Below are positions 44,595 through 52,642 of a DNA stretch of 64,000 nt, one piece after another. The notes under the pieces were generated by a model. The model was given only the letters and a program-made list of their open reading frames with translations. It did not search any database and was not told where the DNA came from. This DNA is from an uncultured Prevotella sp. (GTDB taxonomy: Bacteria; Bacteroidota; Bacteroidia; Bacteroidales; Bacteroidaceae): the NCBI GenBank assembly GCA_944321295.1, contig CALUKU010000004.1, positions 1-64,000 of the forward strand, given 5' to 3'. The first letter of the stretch is position 1. Every line of letters starts with the position of its first letter. The translations under genes and the position numbers were made by a program.

Positions 44595-45407
44595 ATGAGG
44601 ATAGCTATGATAGGAGCGGGCAACGCCGCCTCGAGCCTGGCGCCGGCGCTGGCCCGGGCGGGAGGCGACGTGGTGCAGGTGTACAGCCGCACGATGCGCT
44701 CGGCTGCAAGGCTGGCCGCGGCCCTGGACTGCGGGGCCACCGACGACCTGGGGCGGGTGACCGCCGAGGCCGACGTCTACATAGTGGCGCTGAAGGACGG
44801 CGCCGTGTCCGGCGTGCTGCCGCGGCTCTGCAAGGGGCGCGAGGACAAGGTGTTCCTGCACACGGCGGGCAGCCTGCCGATGGGCGTGTTCGAGGGGCTG
44901 GCCGTGCATTACGGCGTGCTTTACCCCATGCAGACGTTCTCGAGGGAGAGGCCGCTCGACTTCGGCGGCATACCGTGCTTCGTGGAGGGCAGCGACAACG
45001 AGGCCCTCGGCACGGCCGAGGCCCTTGCGCGCGGGATAAGCGGTAGGGTGTACCGCCTCGGCTCGGAGGAGCGCCTGCACCTGCACCTGGCGGCCGTCTT
45101 CGCCTGCAACTTCGCCAACCGCTGCTACGGGATGGCGGCCGAGATACTGGAGCAGTGCGGCATACCCTTCGACGTAATGCTGCCGCTCATCGACGAAACG
45201 GCGCGCAAGGTGCACTACATGTCGCCGCGCGAGGCCCAGACGGGCCCCGCCGTGCGCTATGACGCCGGCGTGATAGGCGCCCAGTCGGCCCTGCTCGCCG
45301 GGCGTCCCGACCTAAGGCGGATTTACGACGCCATGAGCGAGAGCATACATAACGCGGCGGCGAAAGCGGACGAGCAGACAAGTGACGAGCAGACAAGCAG
45401 TCAGTAA
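44595..45407 (+). CDS. DUF2520 Rossmann-fold protein
   Basis: The 270-residue protein has an N-terminal NAD(P)-binding domain (MRIAMIGAGNAASSLAPAL) and a C-terminal helical DUF2520 domain with LHLAAVFACNFANRCYGMAA and HYMSPREAQTGPAVRYD. It resembles ketopantoate or pyrroline-carboxylate reductases; the reaction is unknown. The last dozen residues (DEQTSDEQTSSQ) are encoded by a CAGAC word-repeat element that has run into the gene's 3' end. Confidence 0.85.
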   Translation: MRIAMIGAGNAASSLAPALARAGGDVVQVYSRTMRSAARLAAALDCGATDDLGRVTAEADVYIVALKDGAVSGVLPRLCKGREDKVFLHTAGSLPMGVFEGLAVHYGVLYPMQTFSRERPLDFGGIPCFVEGSDNEALGTAEALARGISGRVYRLGSEERLHLHLAAVFACNFANRCYGMAAEILEQCGIPFDVMLPLIDETARKVHYMSPREAQTGPAVRYDAGVIGAQSALLAGRPDLRRIYDAMSESIHNAAAKADEQTSDEQTSSQ

Positions 45408-45490
45408 CAAGCAGACGAGTGACAAGCAGACCGGTAGACAAGTAACAAGGCAAATCTCCTTGTCTGCTTGTTACTGACTGCTTGTCTGCT
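45369..45490. repeat. CAGAC/CAAG word-repeat hairpin, copy 1
   Basis: Left words GACGAGCAGACAAGTGACGA, CAGTAACAAGCAGACGAGTG are mirrored by CTTGTCTGCTTGTTACTGAC and GCTTGTCTGCTTAA around the centre GCAAATC. The left arm overlaps the last codons of the DUF2520 gene. Other copies are at 50815-50888 and 51983-52093. Confidence 0.8.
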
Positions 45491-45509
45491 TAATAATAAT
45501 AACGACGAT

Positions 45510-46028
45510 ATGATTAATTATGACTTGACGAAGATACGGATGGCCGTGTTCGACATGGACGGCGTGATGAGCCGCGACACCGTGCCGCTGCACCCCTCGG
45601 GCGAACCCATGCGCACGGTGAACATCAAGGATGGATACGCCCTGCAGCTGGCGTCGAGGCGCGGGCTGAGGATAGCCGTCCTGACGGGCGGCACCGACGA
45701 GGCCGTAAGACTAAGGTGCGGGCGCCTGGGGGTGGAGGACGTCGTCATGGGAAGCTCGGTGAAGATAAGGGACTACGAACGCCTCTTGGCCAAGTACGGC
45801 CTGAAGGACGACGAGGTGCTCTACATGGGCGACGACATCCCCGACTACGAGGTGATGAGGCGTTGCGGCTGCCCCTGCTGCCCGGCCGACGCCTGCGGCG
45901 ACATAAGGGCCGTGAGCCACTACGTCAGCCGCTACAAGGGCGGCTGCGGCTGCGTGCGCGACGTCGTAGAGCAGGTGCTCCGCGCCAAGGGCCTGTGGCT
46001 CGGCGCCCAGGACGCGTTCGGTTGGTGA
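45510..46028 (+). CDS. KdsC-like HAD phosphatase
   Basis: The 172-residue protein starts at ATG 45510 ([20 protein letters not shown]). HAD motifs are FDMDGVM, the motif II Thr in [25 protein letters not shown] and [13 protein letters not shown], the layout of cap-less C0 KDO-8-phosphate phosphatases. A Cys cluster ([13 protein letters not shown]) is unusual and could bind metal. KDO synthesis for lipopolysaccharide is the likely role. Confidence 0.85.
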   Translation: MINYDLTKIRMAVFDMDGVMSRDTVPLHPSGEPMRTVNIKDGYALQLASRRGLRIAVLTGGTDEAVRLRCGRLGVEDVVMGSSVKIRDYERLLAKYGLKDDEVLYMGDDIPDYEVMRRCGCPCCPADACGDIRAVSHYVSRYKGGCGCVRDVVEQVLRAKGLWLGAQDAFGW

Positions 46029-46049
46029 CTTTAAGAAATAAACTTTATC

Positions 46050-46625
46050 ATGATGGAAAAGGATTATCATATCATCCTGGCCAGCAACAGCCCCCGCCGC
46101 AGGGAGCTGCTGGCGGGCTTGGATGTTGACTTCGAGGTGAGGGTGGTCAAGGGCGTGAGCGAGGCTTACCCCGCAGGCCTGCCCGTGATGGACGTGGCCG
46201 GATACGTGGCCCGCGAGAAGGCCGGGGCCTATAAGGACCAGCTCGGCGGCGGCGCCGTAGTGCTGACGGCCGACACGGTGGTGGTATTGGGAGGCGAGGT
46301 GCTCGGCAAGCCGAAGGACCTTGACGACGCAAGGCGCATGTTGCGCATGCTGAGCGGCATGACCCACCACGTGGTGACGGGCGTGTGCCTGACGGCCGCG
46401 GACAGGCAGAGGTGCTTCTCGGTGGTGACCGACGTCACGTTCAGGGAGCTGTCCGACGAGGAGATAAATTATTATGTCGACAAGTACAGGCCTCTTGACA
46501 AGGCCGGAGCTTACGGCATACAGGAGTGGATAGGCTACGTCGGCGTGACGTCGATAAGCGGCAGCTACTTCAACGTGATGGGACTGCCCGTGCAGAGGAT
46601 TTACGAGGAGCTGCGCCGGTTCTGA
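46050..46625 (+). CDS. maf: Maf-like nucleotide pyrophosphatase
   Basis: The 191-residue protein hydrolyses non-canonical or pyrimidine nucleoside triphosphates. Motifs are ILASNSPRRRELLAGL (phosphate loop), VLTADTVVVLGGEVLGKPKD, LSGMTHHVVTGVCL and YDKYRPLDKAGAYGIQEW-type residues (YVDKYRPLDKAGAYGIQE). It lies 21 bases after the kdsC-like gene, an order common in Bacteroidetes. Confidence 0.95.
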   Translation: MMEKDYHIILASNSPRRRELLAGLDVDFEVRVVKGVSEAYPAGLPVMDVAGYVAREKAGAYKDQLGGGAVVLTADTVVVLGGEVLGKPKDLDDARRMLRMLSGMTHHVVTGVCLTAADRQRCFSVVTDVTFRELSDEEINYYVDKYRPLDKAGAYGIQEWIGYVGVTSISGSYFNVMGLPVQRIYEELRRF

Positions 46626-46681
46626 CGCAGGACCGCGGGGAGGGAGTTTCGGCGTATTTCGTGTTTTTGTCGGGGCGTTTC

Positions 46682-46712
46682 TTGCCGCTTACGCGATATC
46701 TACGTACCTTTG
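46682..46712 (+). promoter_or_regulatory. Promoter of the DedA gene
   Basis: TTG (46682-46684), 20 bases, then TACCTTTG (46705-46712), 50 bases before the ATG. Confidence 0.6.
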
Positions 46713-46761
46713 CACGGTCTTTACCGATGATTAAGAGTGTTTTATAATTATAAAAAGTCAA

Positions 46762-47406
46762 ATGGATTCAGCAGAATTGTTCAGATGGGTGTTAGACAAC
46801 CTTAACTATTGGGTCGTGACGGTGTTCATGGCCATCGAGAGCTCTTTCATCCCGTTCCCTTCGGAAGTAGTCGTTCCGCCCGCCGCATGGAAGGCCATGG
46901 ACCCCGCGAGCGGCATGAACATCTTCCTCGTAGTGGTGTTCGCAACGATAGGGGCCGACATAGGCGCCCTGTTCAACTATTACCTGGCGCGTTGGCTGGG
47001 GCGGCCTATCGTCTACAGGTTCGCCGACAGCCGCATAGGCCACATGTGCCTTATCGACCGTGAGAGCGTAGAGCGGGCCGAGCAGTATTTCCGCGACCAC
47101 GGGGCCGCATCGACCTTCTTCGGCCGACTGATACCGGCCATACGCCAGCTGATAAGCATACCGGCGGGGTTGGCCAACATGAGGCTCGACCACTTCCTGC
47201 TGTACACCACGCTCGGAGCGGGCGTGTGGAACAGCGTGCTGGCGCTGATCGGCTACCTTATTTACCGTTACTCGGGCCTGAAGACCACCAACGACGTCTA
47301 CCTTGAAGCCACGAAGTACAGCCACGAGATAGGCTACGTGCTGTTGGCCCTGGCGGTGCTGATAGTGGGCTTCCTGATATACAAGGGCGTGAAGAAGAAA
47401 AAGTAG
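46762..47406 (+). CDS. DedA-family membrane protein
   Basis: The 214-residue inner membrane protein has the DedA/SNARE-associated core: FIPFPSEVVVPPAAWKA, NYYLARWLGRPI, the re-entrant Gly-Arg motif FFGRLIPAIRQLISIPAGL and a final helix ending KGVKKKK. Family members act in undecaprenyl-phosphate or phospholipid flipping; the substrate here is unknown. It ends before an AACTCC word-repeat element. Confidence 0.92.
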   Translation: MDSAELFRWVLDNLNYWVVTVFMAIESSFIPFPSEVVVPPAAWKAMDPASGMNIFLVVVFATIGADIGALFNYYLARWLGRPIVYRFADSRIGHMCLIDRESVERAEQYFRDHGAASTFFGRLIPAIRQLISIPAGLANMRLDHFLLYTTLGAGVWNSVLALIGYLIYRYSGLKTTNDVYLEATKYSHEIGYVLLALAVLIVGFLIYKGVKKKK

Positions 47407-47440
47407 GAGCTTTTCAGTGGATTATATGAAGAGGGGGTAT

Positions 47441-47600
47441 TAAGATTAAGGAGTTAGCAGGAGTTAACGGGAGTTAGGCTCGCTTTGCTCGCCAGGAGTT
47501 AACTGACAATAGCTTGAATTACAGCAACTTGGCATTTGTCCGTTAACTCCCTATAACTCCGACGCGAAGCGTCTAACTCCCGTTAACTTCTTAATTTTTG
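47441..47600. repeat. AACTCC word-repeat element, copy 3
   Basis: This is the clearest copy. The left arm AGGAGTTAACGGGAGTTAG is mirrored by CTAACTCCCGTTAACTTCT, with the core GACAATAGCTTGAATTACAG, AACTTGGCATTTGTCC and a GACGC-GAA-GCGTC hairpin between. It lies between convergent genes. Confidence 0.85.
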
Positions 47601-47621
47601 ATCCCCCCCTTTTATCGTTCG

Positions 47622-49058
47622 TCAAAGGGGCGGCAGCTTTCCCTTATTGTTCCTGACGATGTAATCATAGTAGTCTTTCGGCTCCATGCCGTCGGGGAAA
47701 AGCTTGCCGAGCAGCATTTTCGTTTCTTGCGGCGAGCAGGCCGCGGCCTGCTTCAGGGCGTCGGGAAACTCGTCGGTCTTGCCCAAGTCGTAGCAGCATG
47801 CGGCGTAATGGGCGTAGCCCTCGGTCCAGTCGGGGTAGTTGGCGTACAGCGTGCAGAACATCTTATAAGCCAGCTCGGGGTTGCCGCTTTCGAAGATGGT
47901 TATCGCAATCTTCATGAATATCGCCGGCGAATAGCCCGAGCTGCGTATGGCCTGCATGAAGTATTTCTTGGCCTCTTCCAGCCGCCCGCTGCCGAGCAGC
48001 ATGTTGCCGCGGTAGACGAGCAGCTCGTCATGGTCGCCGCTTATGGCGTCGGCCTTGTCGAGCACGGCCATGCAGTCGTCGATGCGTCCCAGGCGGCAGT
48101 AGGCGAACGCCATGTCCTTGTAGACGTCGACGAGGGCGGGCGATTGCGGGGCTGACAGCTCCTCGGCCTTCTTGAGGTGAGTGATGGCGTTGCCGTAGTC
48201 TTCAAGCAGCATGTAGCAGAAGCCTACGAGCATTTCGCCGTTCTCGTCGTCGGGGCACAGGCTGTTGTACCTTAGGTAATATTTCAGGGCCTCGCCGTAG
48301 TTGCCGAGATTGTAAAGCCCGTTGGCCTTGTTGAGCAGGGCCGCTGTATTCTGCGGGTTGATGGCTATGGAATACTCGCTGCTCTGTATGGAGTCCTCGA
48401 TGTTGTTGCTGAAAAACTGCGACGAGGCCAACAGGTTCCAGTATTGCGTAGAGAACGGGTCGTGGTCAATCAGCTCGTTGAACAGCTTCTTGCTGTTCTC
48501 GTAGTCGCCCTTTTCCATGAATATCCTCGCCGCCTGTTCCTTATAGTCCACCGACTCCTTGTCGGCCGAGCGTCCCAGCCACTTCTCGGCCTTGCCTACG
48601 GCGTTGTAGTCGATGAAGAGCGCGGCGGAGTCCACGGCGAAATAGTCCTTGTCGTCATCGTCGGCCTCGCCGAACTTTTCCTCAAGATACGCGTCGGCGG
48701 CGTCGGCGTCGTTGCGGGCGAGCATTATCTCGGCCTTCATGTAGAAATATTCGGGGTCTGACTTGTCCTCGATTTGTTCAGCGTAGTATTCGGCTGTGCC
48801 GACGTCCTTGCCCTCCATCAGGGCCAGCCTGGCCTTGAAGAGCAGCGGCGCCGTGCTGCCGGGATACATCGCCAGGGTCTTCTCTATGACGTATTCGGAC
48901 TTATCGGCCTTGCCGTTGTTGTAATAATATTCGGCAACGTCTACAAGCTCGTCGGTGTCGAGGACGGCGAAGGCTTCGTCGTCCCCGGCACTCTCGAACT
49001 TCCTTAGTATCGCCTTGAAGTCATTTGAAAGGAAATAATCCTCAGAGTTGTATGACAT
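47622..49058 (-). CDS. Tetratricopeptide repeat protein
   Basis: The 478-residue protein has no signal peptide and consists of at least ten TPR-like helical pairs, for example residues around SEYSIAINPQNTAALLNKAN, LGNYGEALKYYLRYNSLCPD and LEEAKKYFMQAIRSSGYSPA. It is acidic and probably a soluble scaffold. The function is unknown. It lies 10 bases downstream of glnS in transcription order and probably shares its transcript. Confidence 0.85.
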   Translation of the reverse strand: MSYNSEDYFLSNDFKAILRKFESAGDDEAFAVLDTDELVDVAEYYYNNGKADKSEYVIEKTLAMYPGSTAPLLFKARLALMEGKDVGTAEYYAEQIEDKSDPEYFYMKAEIMLARNDADAADAYLEEKFGEADDDDKDYFAVDSAALFIDYNAVGKAEKWLGRSADKESVDYKEQAARIFMEKGDYENSKKLFNELIDHDPFSTQYWNLLASSQFFSNNIEDSIQSSEYSIAINPQNTAALLNKANGLYNLGNYGEALKYYLRYNSLCPDDENGEMLVGFCYMLLEDYGNAITHLKKAEELSAPQSPALVDVYKDMAFAYCRLGRIDDCMAVLDKADAISGDHDELLVYRGNMLLGSGRLEEAKKYFMQAIRSSGYSPAIFMKIAITIFESGNPELAYKMFCTLYANYPDWTEGYAHYAACCYDLGKTDEFPDALKQAAACSPQETKMLLGKLFPDGMEPKDYYDYIVRNNKGKLPPL

Positions 49059-49068
49059 TTGTCCGGTT

Positions 49069-50784
49069 TTACCCTTTGTTGATTTTCGACCAAGTGTCTT
49101 TCAGGCCGACCGTCTTGTTGTAAACGGGGCGGGCCTCAGTCGAGTCAAGGTCGGCCATGAAGTAGCCTATGCGCTGGAACTGCAGGTAGTCGCCGGGCTT
49201 CATGGCGGCGGCGTAGTCCTCAACGTAGCAGTCGCTGATAACGGTCAGTGAGTCAGGGTTGAGCAGCTCCCTGAAGTCGCGGTCGTCGGCCGACGGGTTC
49301 TCAACGTTGAACAGGCGGTCGTAAATCCTCACCTCGGCCTTCTTGCAGTGGTCGGCGCTTACCCAGTGGAGCGTGCCCTTCACCTTGCGGTTGGCTCCTT
49401 CCATGCCGCTCTTGCTCGTCGGGTCATATTCGGCCTGTATCTCTATGATGTTGCCCTCGGCGTCCTTCGTGCAGCCGGTGCACTTCACGATGTAGGCGTT
49501 CTTCAGGCGCACCTCGCGTCCCGGCGACATGCGGAAGAACTTCTTGGGCGCGTCTTCCATGAAGTCGTCGCGCTCAATCCACAGGTTCTTGCCGAACGTG
49601 ATGGTGTGCGTTCCGTCGGCCTCGTTCTCGGGATTGTTGACGGCCTCCATCTCCTCGGTCTGCCCGTCGGGATAGTTCGTGATGACGAGCTTCACGGGGT
49701 TGAGCACTGCCGACACCCTTATGGCGCGCTTGTTCAGGTCGTCGCGCACGGCGGCCTCGAGCAGGGCCACGTCGTTCAGTGCGTCGAACTTGGTGTAGCC
49801 GATGCTCCTTATGAAGTTCTTAATGCTCTCGGGCGAGTATCCTCGCCGGCGCATGCCGCATATCGTCGGCATGCGAGGGTCGTCCCATCCGTTCACCTTG
49901 CCTTCGTCCACCAGCGCGTGCAGCTTGCGCTTGCTCATCACGGTGTAGGTAAGGTTGAGGCGGTTGAACTCTATCTGCCTCGGGCGGAAGTCGTCAAGGT
50001 TGTCGCCCTCGCCCTTGTATGTCTTCAGTTCGTCTATGAACTTGTCGTAAAGCGGGCGGTGGGGCACGAACTCAAGCGTGCATATCGAGTGGGTAACGCC
50101 CTCGAAGTAGTCGCTCTGCCCGTGGGCGAAGTCATACATCGGGTAGGCGTGCCACTTGGTTCCCGTGCGGTGGTGCGGCGTGTGTATTATGCGGTACATG
50201 ATAGGGTCGCGGAAGTGCATGTTGGGGTTGGCCATGTCAAGCTTGGCGCGCAACACCATCGAGCCTTCCTCGGCCTCGGGAGTGTTCATCTTGTGGAACA
50301 GCTCGAGGCTTTCCTCCACGGGTCGGTCGCGGTAGGGCGACGGCGTGCCGGGCTGCGTGGGCGTGCCCTTCTGCTCGGCTATCTGCTCGCTCGTCTGCTC
50401 GTCAACGTAAGCCTTGCCCTGCTTTATCATCCACTCGGCGAAGTCCCACAGCTGCTGGAAGTAGTCTGAAGCGTAGTAAACGTTGGCCCAGTGGAACCCG
50501 AGCCATTTTATGTCGTTCAGTATCGAGTCCACGTATTCGGTGTCCTCCTTGCTGGGGTTGGTGTCGTCGAAGCGCAGGTTGCACGTTCCGCCGTAGTTGT
50601 CGGCCACGCCGAAGTCCATGCAGATGGCCTTTGCGTGGCCTATGTGCAGGTAACCGTTAGGCTCGGGCGGGAAGCGCGTCTGTATGCGTCCGGCGTTCTT
50701 GCCGTCGGCAAGGTCCTTCTCAACCATTTGCTCTACGAAGCTGAGGCTTCTCTTCTCTTCGATGTTGTTATTTTCTGCGGTCAT
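49069..50784 (-). CDS. glnS: Glutaminyl-tRNA synthetase
   Basis: GlnS charges tRNA-Gln directly. The 571-residue class I enzyme has RFPPEPNGYLHIGHAKAICM (HIGH motif), RFDDTNPSKED, the KMSKS-like VMSKRKL and two C-terminal anticodon-binding beta-barrels (IERDDFMEDAPKKFFRM). Residues near 130 read YVDEQTSEQIAEQKG; the DNA for this stretch resembles the CAGAC word-repeat found beside the gene at 50815-50888. Confidence 0.97.
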   Translation of the reverse strand: MTAENNNIEEKRSLSFVEQMVEKDLADGKNAGRIQTRFPPEPNGYLHIGHAKAICMDFGVADNYGGTCNLRFDDTNPSKEDTEYVDSILNDIKWLGFHWANVYYASDYFQQLWDFAEWMIKQGKAYVDEQTSEQIAEQKGTPTQPGTPSPYRDRPVEESLELFHKMNTPEAEEGSMVLRAKLDMANPNMHFRDPIMYRIIHTPHHRTGTKWHAYPMYDFAHGQSDYFEGVTHSICTLEFVPHRPLYDKFIDELKTYKGEGDNLDDFRPRQIEFNRLNLTYTVMSKRKLHALVDEGKVNGWDDPRMPTICGMRRRGYSPESIKNFIRSIGYTKFDALNDVALLEAAVRDDLNKRAIRVSAVLNPVKLVITNYPDGQTEEMEAVNNPENEADGTHTITFGKNLWIERDDFMEDAPKKFFRMSPGREVRLKNAYIVKCTGCTKDAEGNIIEIQAEYDPTSKSGMEGANRKVKGTLHWVSADHCKKAEVRIYDRLFNVENPSADDRDFRELLNPDSLTVISDCYVEDYAAAMKPGDYLQFQRIGYFMADLDSTEARPVYNKTVGLKDTWSKINKG

Positions 50785-50814
50785 ATCTTTATTTTTTTAG
50801 CAGACCAGTTCATG

Positions 50815-50888
50815 GTAACAAGCAGACAAGGAGATTAGCCTTGTCACTTGTCCGCTCGTCTGCTTGTTTGCTCGTCACTTGTCTGCTT
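50815..50888. repeat. CAGAC/CAAG word-repeat hairpin, copy 2
   Basis: GTAACAAGCAGACAAGGAG and ATTAGCC form the short left side and centre; the right side is CTTGTCACTTGTCCGCTCG, TCTGCTTGTTTGCTCGTCAC and TTGTCTGC. It fills the glnS-mltG gap. Confidence 0.75.
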
Positions 50889-51914
50889 TTATTCAATTCC
50901 TCTCTTATTTAGTGCGTCGGAGTATTTCGCTGCGTTCTGCAGGTGCTCCTCGTAGGTTTCGGCAAAGTTGTGGGTGCCGCTGAAGTCCTCCTTGGCGCAC
51001 ATATATATATAATTATGGTGTACGTGGTTGAGCACGGCGTCAATGCCGGCCACCGACGGTATCCTTATCGGCCCCGGGGGCAGGCCCGTGTTCCTGTAAG
51101 TGTTGTACGGGCTGTTGACCGTGAGCATTTTGTGGTAAATGCGCCGTATGTCGAAGTCCTTTAGGGCGAACTTGATGGTGGGGTCGGCCTGCAGGGGCAT
51201 ATTTGCCTTCAGGCGGTTGTAGTACATTCCAGCTACCATCGGCTTCTCGGCGTCTACGGCCGTTTCCTCGTCCACTATGCTTGCCAGTGTAATCACCTCT
51301 TCCTTGGTTAGGCCCATGGCCTCGGCCTTCTGTGTGCGCTCGAAGTTCCAGAACTTCTTGCTTTCAGAATTCATCTTGTCGAGCAGCTTGTCTACCGACG
51401 TGTTCCAGTACACCTCGTAGGTGTTGGGTATGAACATGCACAACATCGTTTCCGGCGTGTATCCGTATTTCCTGCATGTGGCCGTGTCGGTAAGCTTCTC
51501 GTATATCGAGGCGCTGTCGGCCATCAGCTTTCTCGACAATGCCCCGGCCAGCTTGTCGGCCGTGCGCACGCTCGGTATGGTGAGCCTAACGGAGGCCTGC
51601 AGGCCGTTCTTCAGCTTCCTGAACACGGTGAAGGCACCCTCGCCCTGCCTTATCTCGTATCGGCCCGTGCGTATGTGCTCGGCGTAGGAGCTGTGCCTCG
51701 TCAGCGTCTTGAAGCCCGCCAGGGCGTGGCTTCTTGACATCGTGTCGAGTTGGGCGTAAACGGAGTCGATGTTGTCGTCTTCGTCGATGTAGACGTAGCG
51801 GCTGCCTTCGCCGCGGGTCATGGCCGTGAAGAAGAAGTAATAGCATAAGAACAATATTACGGCAAGGCACGCCGCTGCCGGGATGACGAATTTCTTTGAG
51901 CCAGACTTTTTCAT
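50889..51914 (-). CDS. mltG: Endolytic transglycosylase MltG
   Basis: MltG cuts nascent glycan strands and ends their polymerisation. The 341-residue protein has one N-terminal membrane helix (FVIPAAACLAVILFLCYYFF), a LysM-like segment and the YceG domain. The catalytic Glu lies in TLASIVDEETAVDAEKPMVA, followed by YYNRLKANMPLQADPTIKFA and YNTYRNTGLPPGPIRIPS. Length is normal. Word-repeat hairpins lie on both sides. Confidence 0.95.
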   Translation of the reverse strand: MKKSGSKKFVIPAAACLAVILFLCYYFFFTAMTRGEGSRYVYIDEDDNIDSVYAQLDTMSRSHALAGFKTLTRHSSYAEHIRTGRYEIRQGEGAFTVFRKLKNGLQASVRLTIPSVRTADKLAGALSRKLMADSASIYEKLTDTATCRKYGYTPETMLCMFIPNTYEVYWNTSVDKLLDKMNSESKKFWNFERTQKAEAMGLTKEEVITLASIVDEETAVDAEKPMVAGMYYNRLKANMPLQADPTIKFALKDFDIRRIYHKMLTVNSPYNTYRNTGLPPGPIRIPSVAGIDAVLNHVHHNYIYMCAKEDFSGTHNFAETYEEHLQNAAKYSDALNKRGIE

Positions 51915-51982
51915 TTAGAGCTGTTTTTTGTCCGCAAAATTACATTTTATTTTTGAAACGTGGCGACATTAGGACATATTTT

Positions 51983-52093
51983 TTATTTAAGCAGACGAGT
52001 GACAAGCAGACGAGCAGACAAGGAGATTTGCTTTGTCACTTGTCTACTGGTTACTTGTTTGCTTGTCTGCTTGTCACTCGTCTGCTTAAATAA
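51983..52093. repeat. CAGAC/CAAG word-repeat hairpin, copy 3 (perfect 29-bp arms)
   Basis: TTATTTAAGCAGACGAGTGA... at 51983-52011 is the exact reverse complement of 52065-52093 over 29 bases. Inside are further CAGAC, CAAGG and CTTGTCTACTGG words around ATTTGCTTTG. Confidence 0.88.
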
Positions 52094-52104
52094 AAGATAT
52101 TGTT

Positions 52105-52180
52105 TTAGGATGTAAAAGGTATCCTTTCGCCGTCTGAAAGGCCGTCTCTTGCGATGTAAAAGGTGACGTTTTGTAATGTG
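52105..52180. repeat. CCTTTTGCA word-repeat element, copy 4 (diverged)
   Basis: GGATGTAAAAGGTATCC, CGCCGTCTGAAAGGCC, GTCTCTTGCGATGTAAAAGG and TGACGTTTTGTAATG repeat the TGTAAAAGGT word in a row. Confidence 0.5.
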
Positions 52181-52297
52181 TTGATTGTCAAACGGTTATA
52201 TGCATGTTGTGAATGTGTTATACAGCCAATGACGCGTCGTGTCTTGCCTTGCGCATCGTGCGTTTTGCCTTTGCCGCAGTTAATTTGGGTGAAAATA

Positions 52298-52329
52298 TTT
52301 GGACGATTGGGATAATATCCCTATATTTG
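52298..52329 (+). promoter_or_regulatory. Consensus promoter of the ribE leader RNA
   Basis: TTTG (52298-52301), 20 bases, then TATATTTG (52322-52329). The next TAnnTTTG-type element before ribE is absent, so this is the only visible promoter for the region. Confidence 0.75.
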
Positions 52330-52335
52330 CACCAT

Positions 52336-52613
52336 AAGAAAAGAAAAAACAGACCGTACTCGGTTCGATCGGGATACTCATCAATTAAAAAACGAAAACC
52401 GAGATGACTTCTCTTGCTAATGGCGGGCCACGATGCCGCAAGGCATAGCTGTAAAGCCGGTGGATTACAAAGGCGGAGAGCTCTCAAATCTTATATAGCT
52501 CGGAGTTTTCATCACATCACCGGTACGGTCTTTTCCAATTGATAATCATCCTGTGCCAAAAACGCACGGCCGCGGCCGAAGGGACGGAAAGTCCGGCGTT
52601 TTGGCATTTTTTA
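52336..52613 (+). ncRNA. Structured leader RNA ending in a terminator just before ribE (candidate riboswitch or sRNA)
   Basis: AGACCGTAC (52351-52359) pairs with GTACGGTCT (52523-52531) and closes the domain. Inside, TCGGTT (52360-52365) with AACCGA (52397-52402) and TCATC (52378-52382) with GATGA (52403-52407) interleave as a pseudoknot. ATGCC-GCAA-GGCAT (52433-52446) is a GNRA-capped hairpin. The RNA ends in a terminator at 52554-52612. No FMN-riboswitch core is present. 6S-like RNA is an alternative. Confidence 0.55.
52554..52612 (+). terminator. Terminator or attenuator 30 bases before ribE
   Basis: TGCCAAAAACGC pairs with GCGTTTTGGCA (one bulge) around a GC-rich middle, then TTTTTT. CCGGC in its 3' half could instead pair with GCCGG near 52463. 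Confidence 0.8.
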
Positions 52614-52642
52614 TGTCGATAAAAACAATACGATCATCAACC

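Larger units (their letters stand above)
51915..52297. other. Repeat-filled part of the gap between mltG and ribE
   Basis: It contains two word-repeat elements (51983-52093 and 52105-52180) and no gene. The rest of the 728-base gap is the structured leader described at 52336-52613. Confidence 0.7.

Noticed and set aside
45785..46028. CRISPR array in any repeat-rich region of the window
   Set aside because: None of the repeats shows constant-length direct units with unique spacers of 30-40 bases.
52336..52613. FMN riboswitch or RNase P RNA before ribE
   Set aside because: The FMN core sequences are absent. A GGAAAGTCCGG stretch resembles RNase P but is only the inside of the terminator stem.
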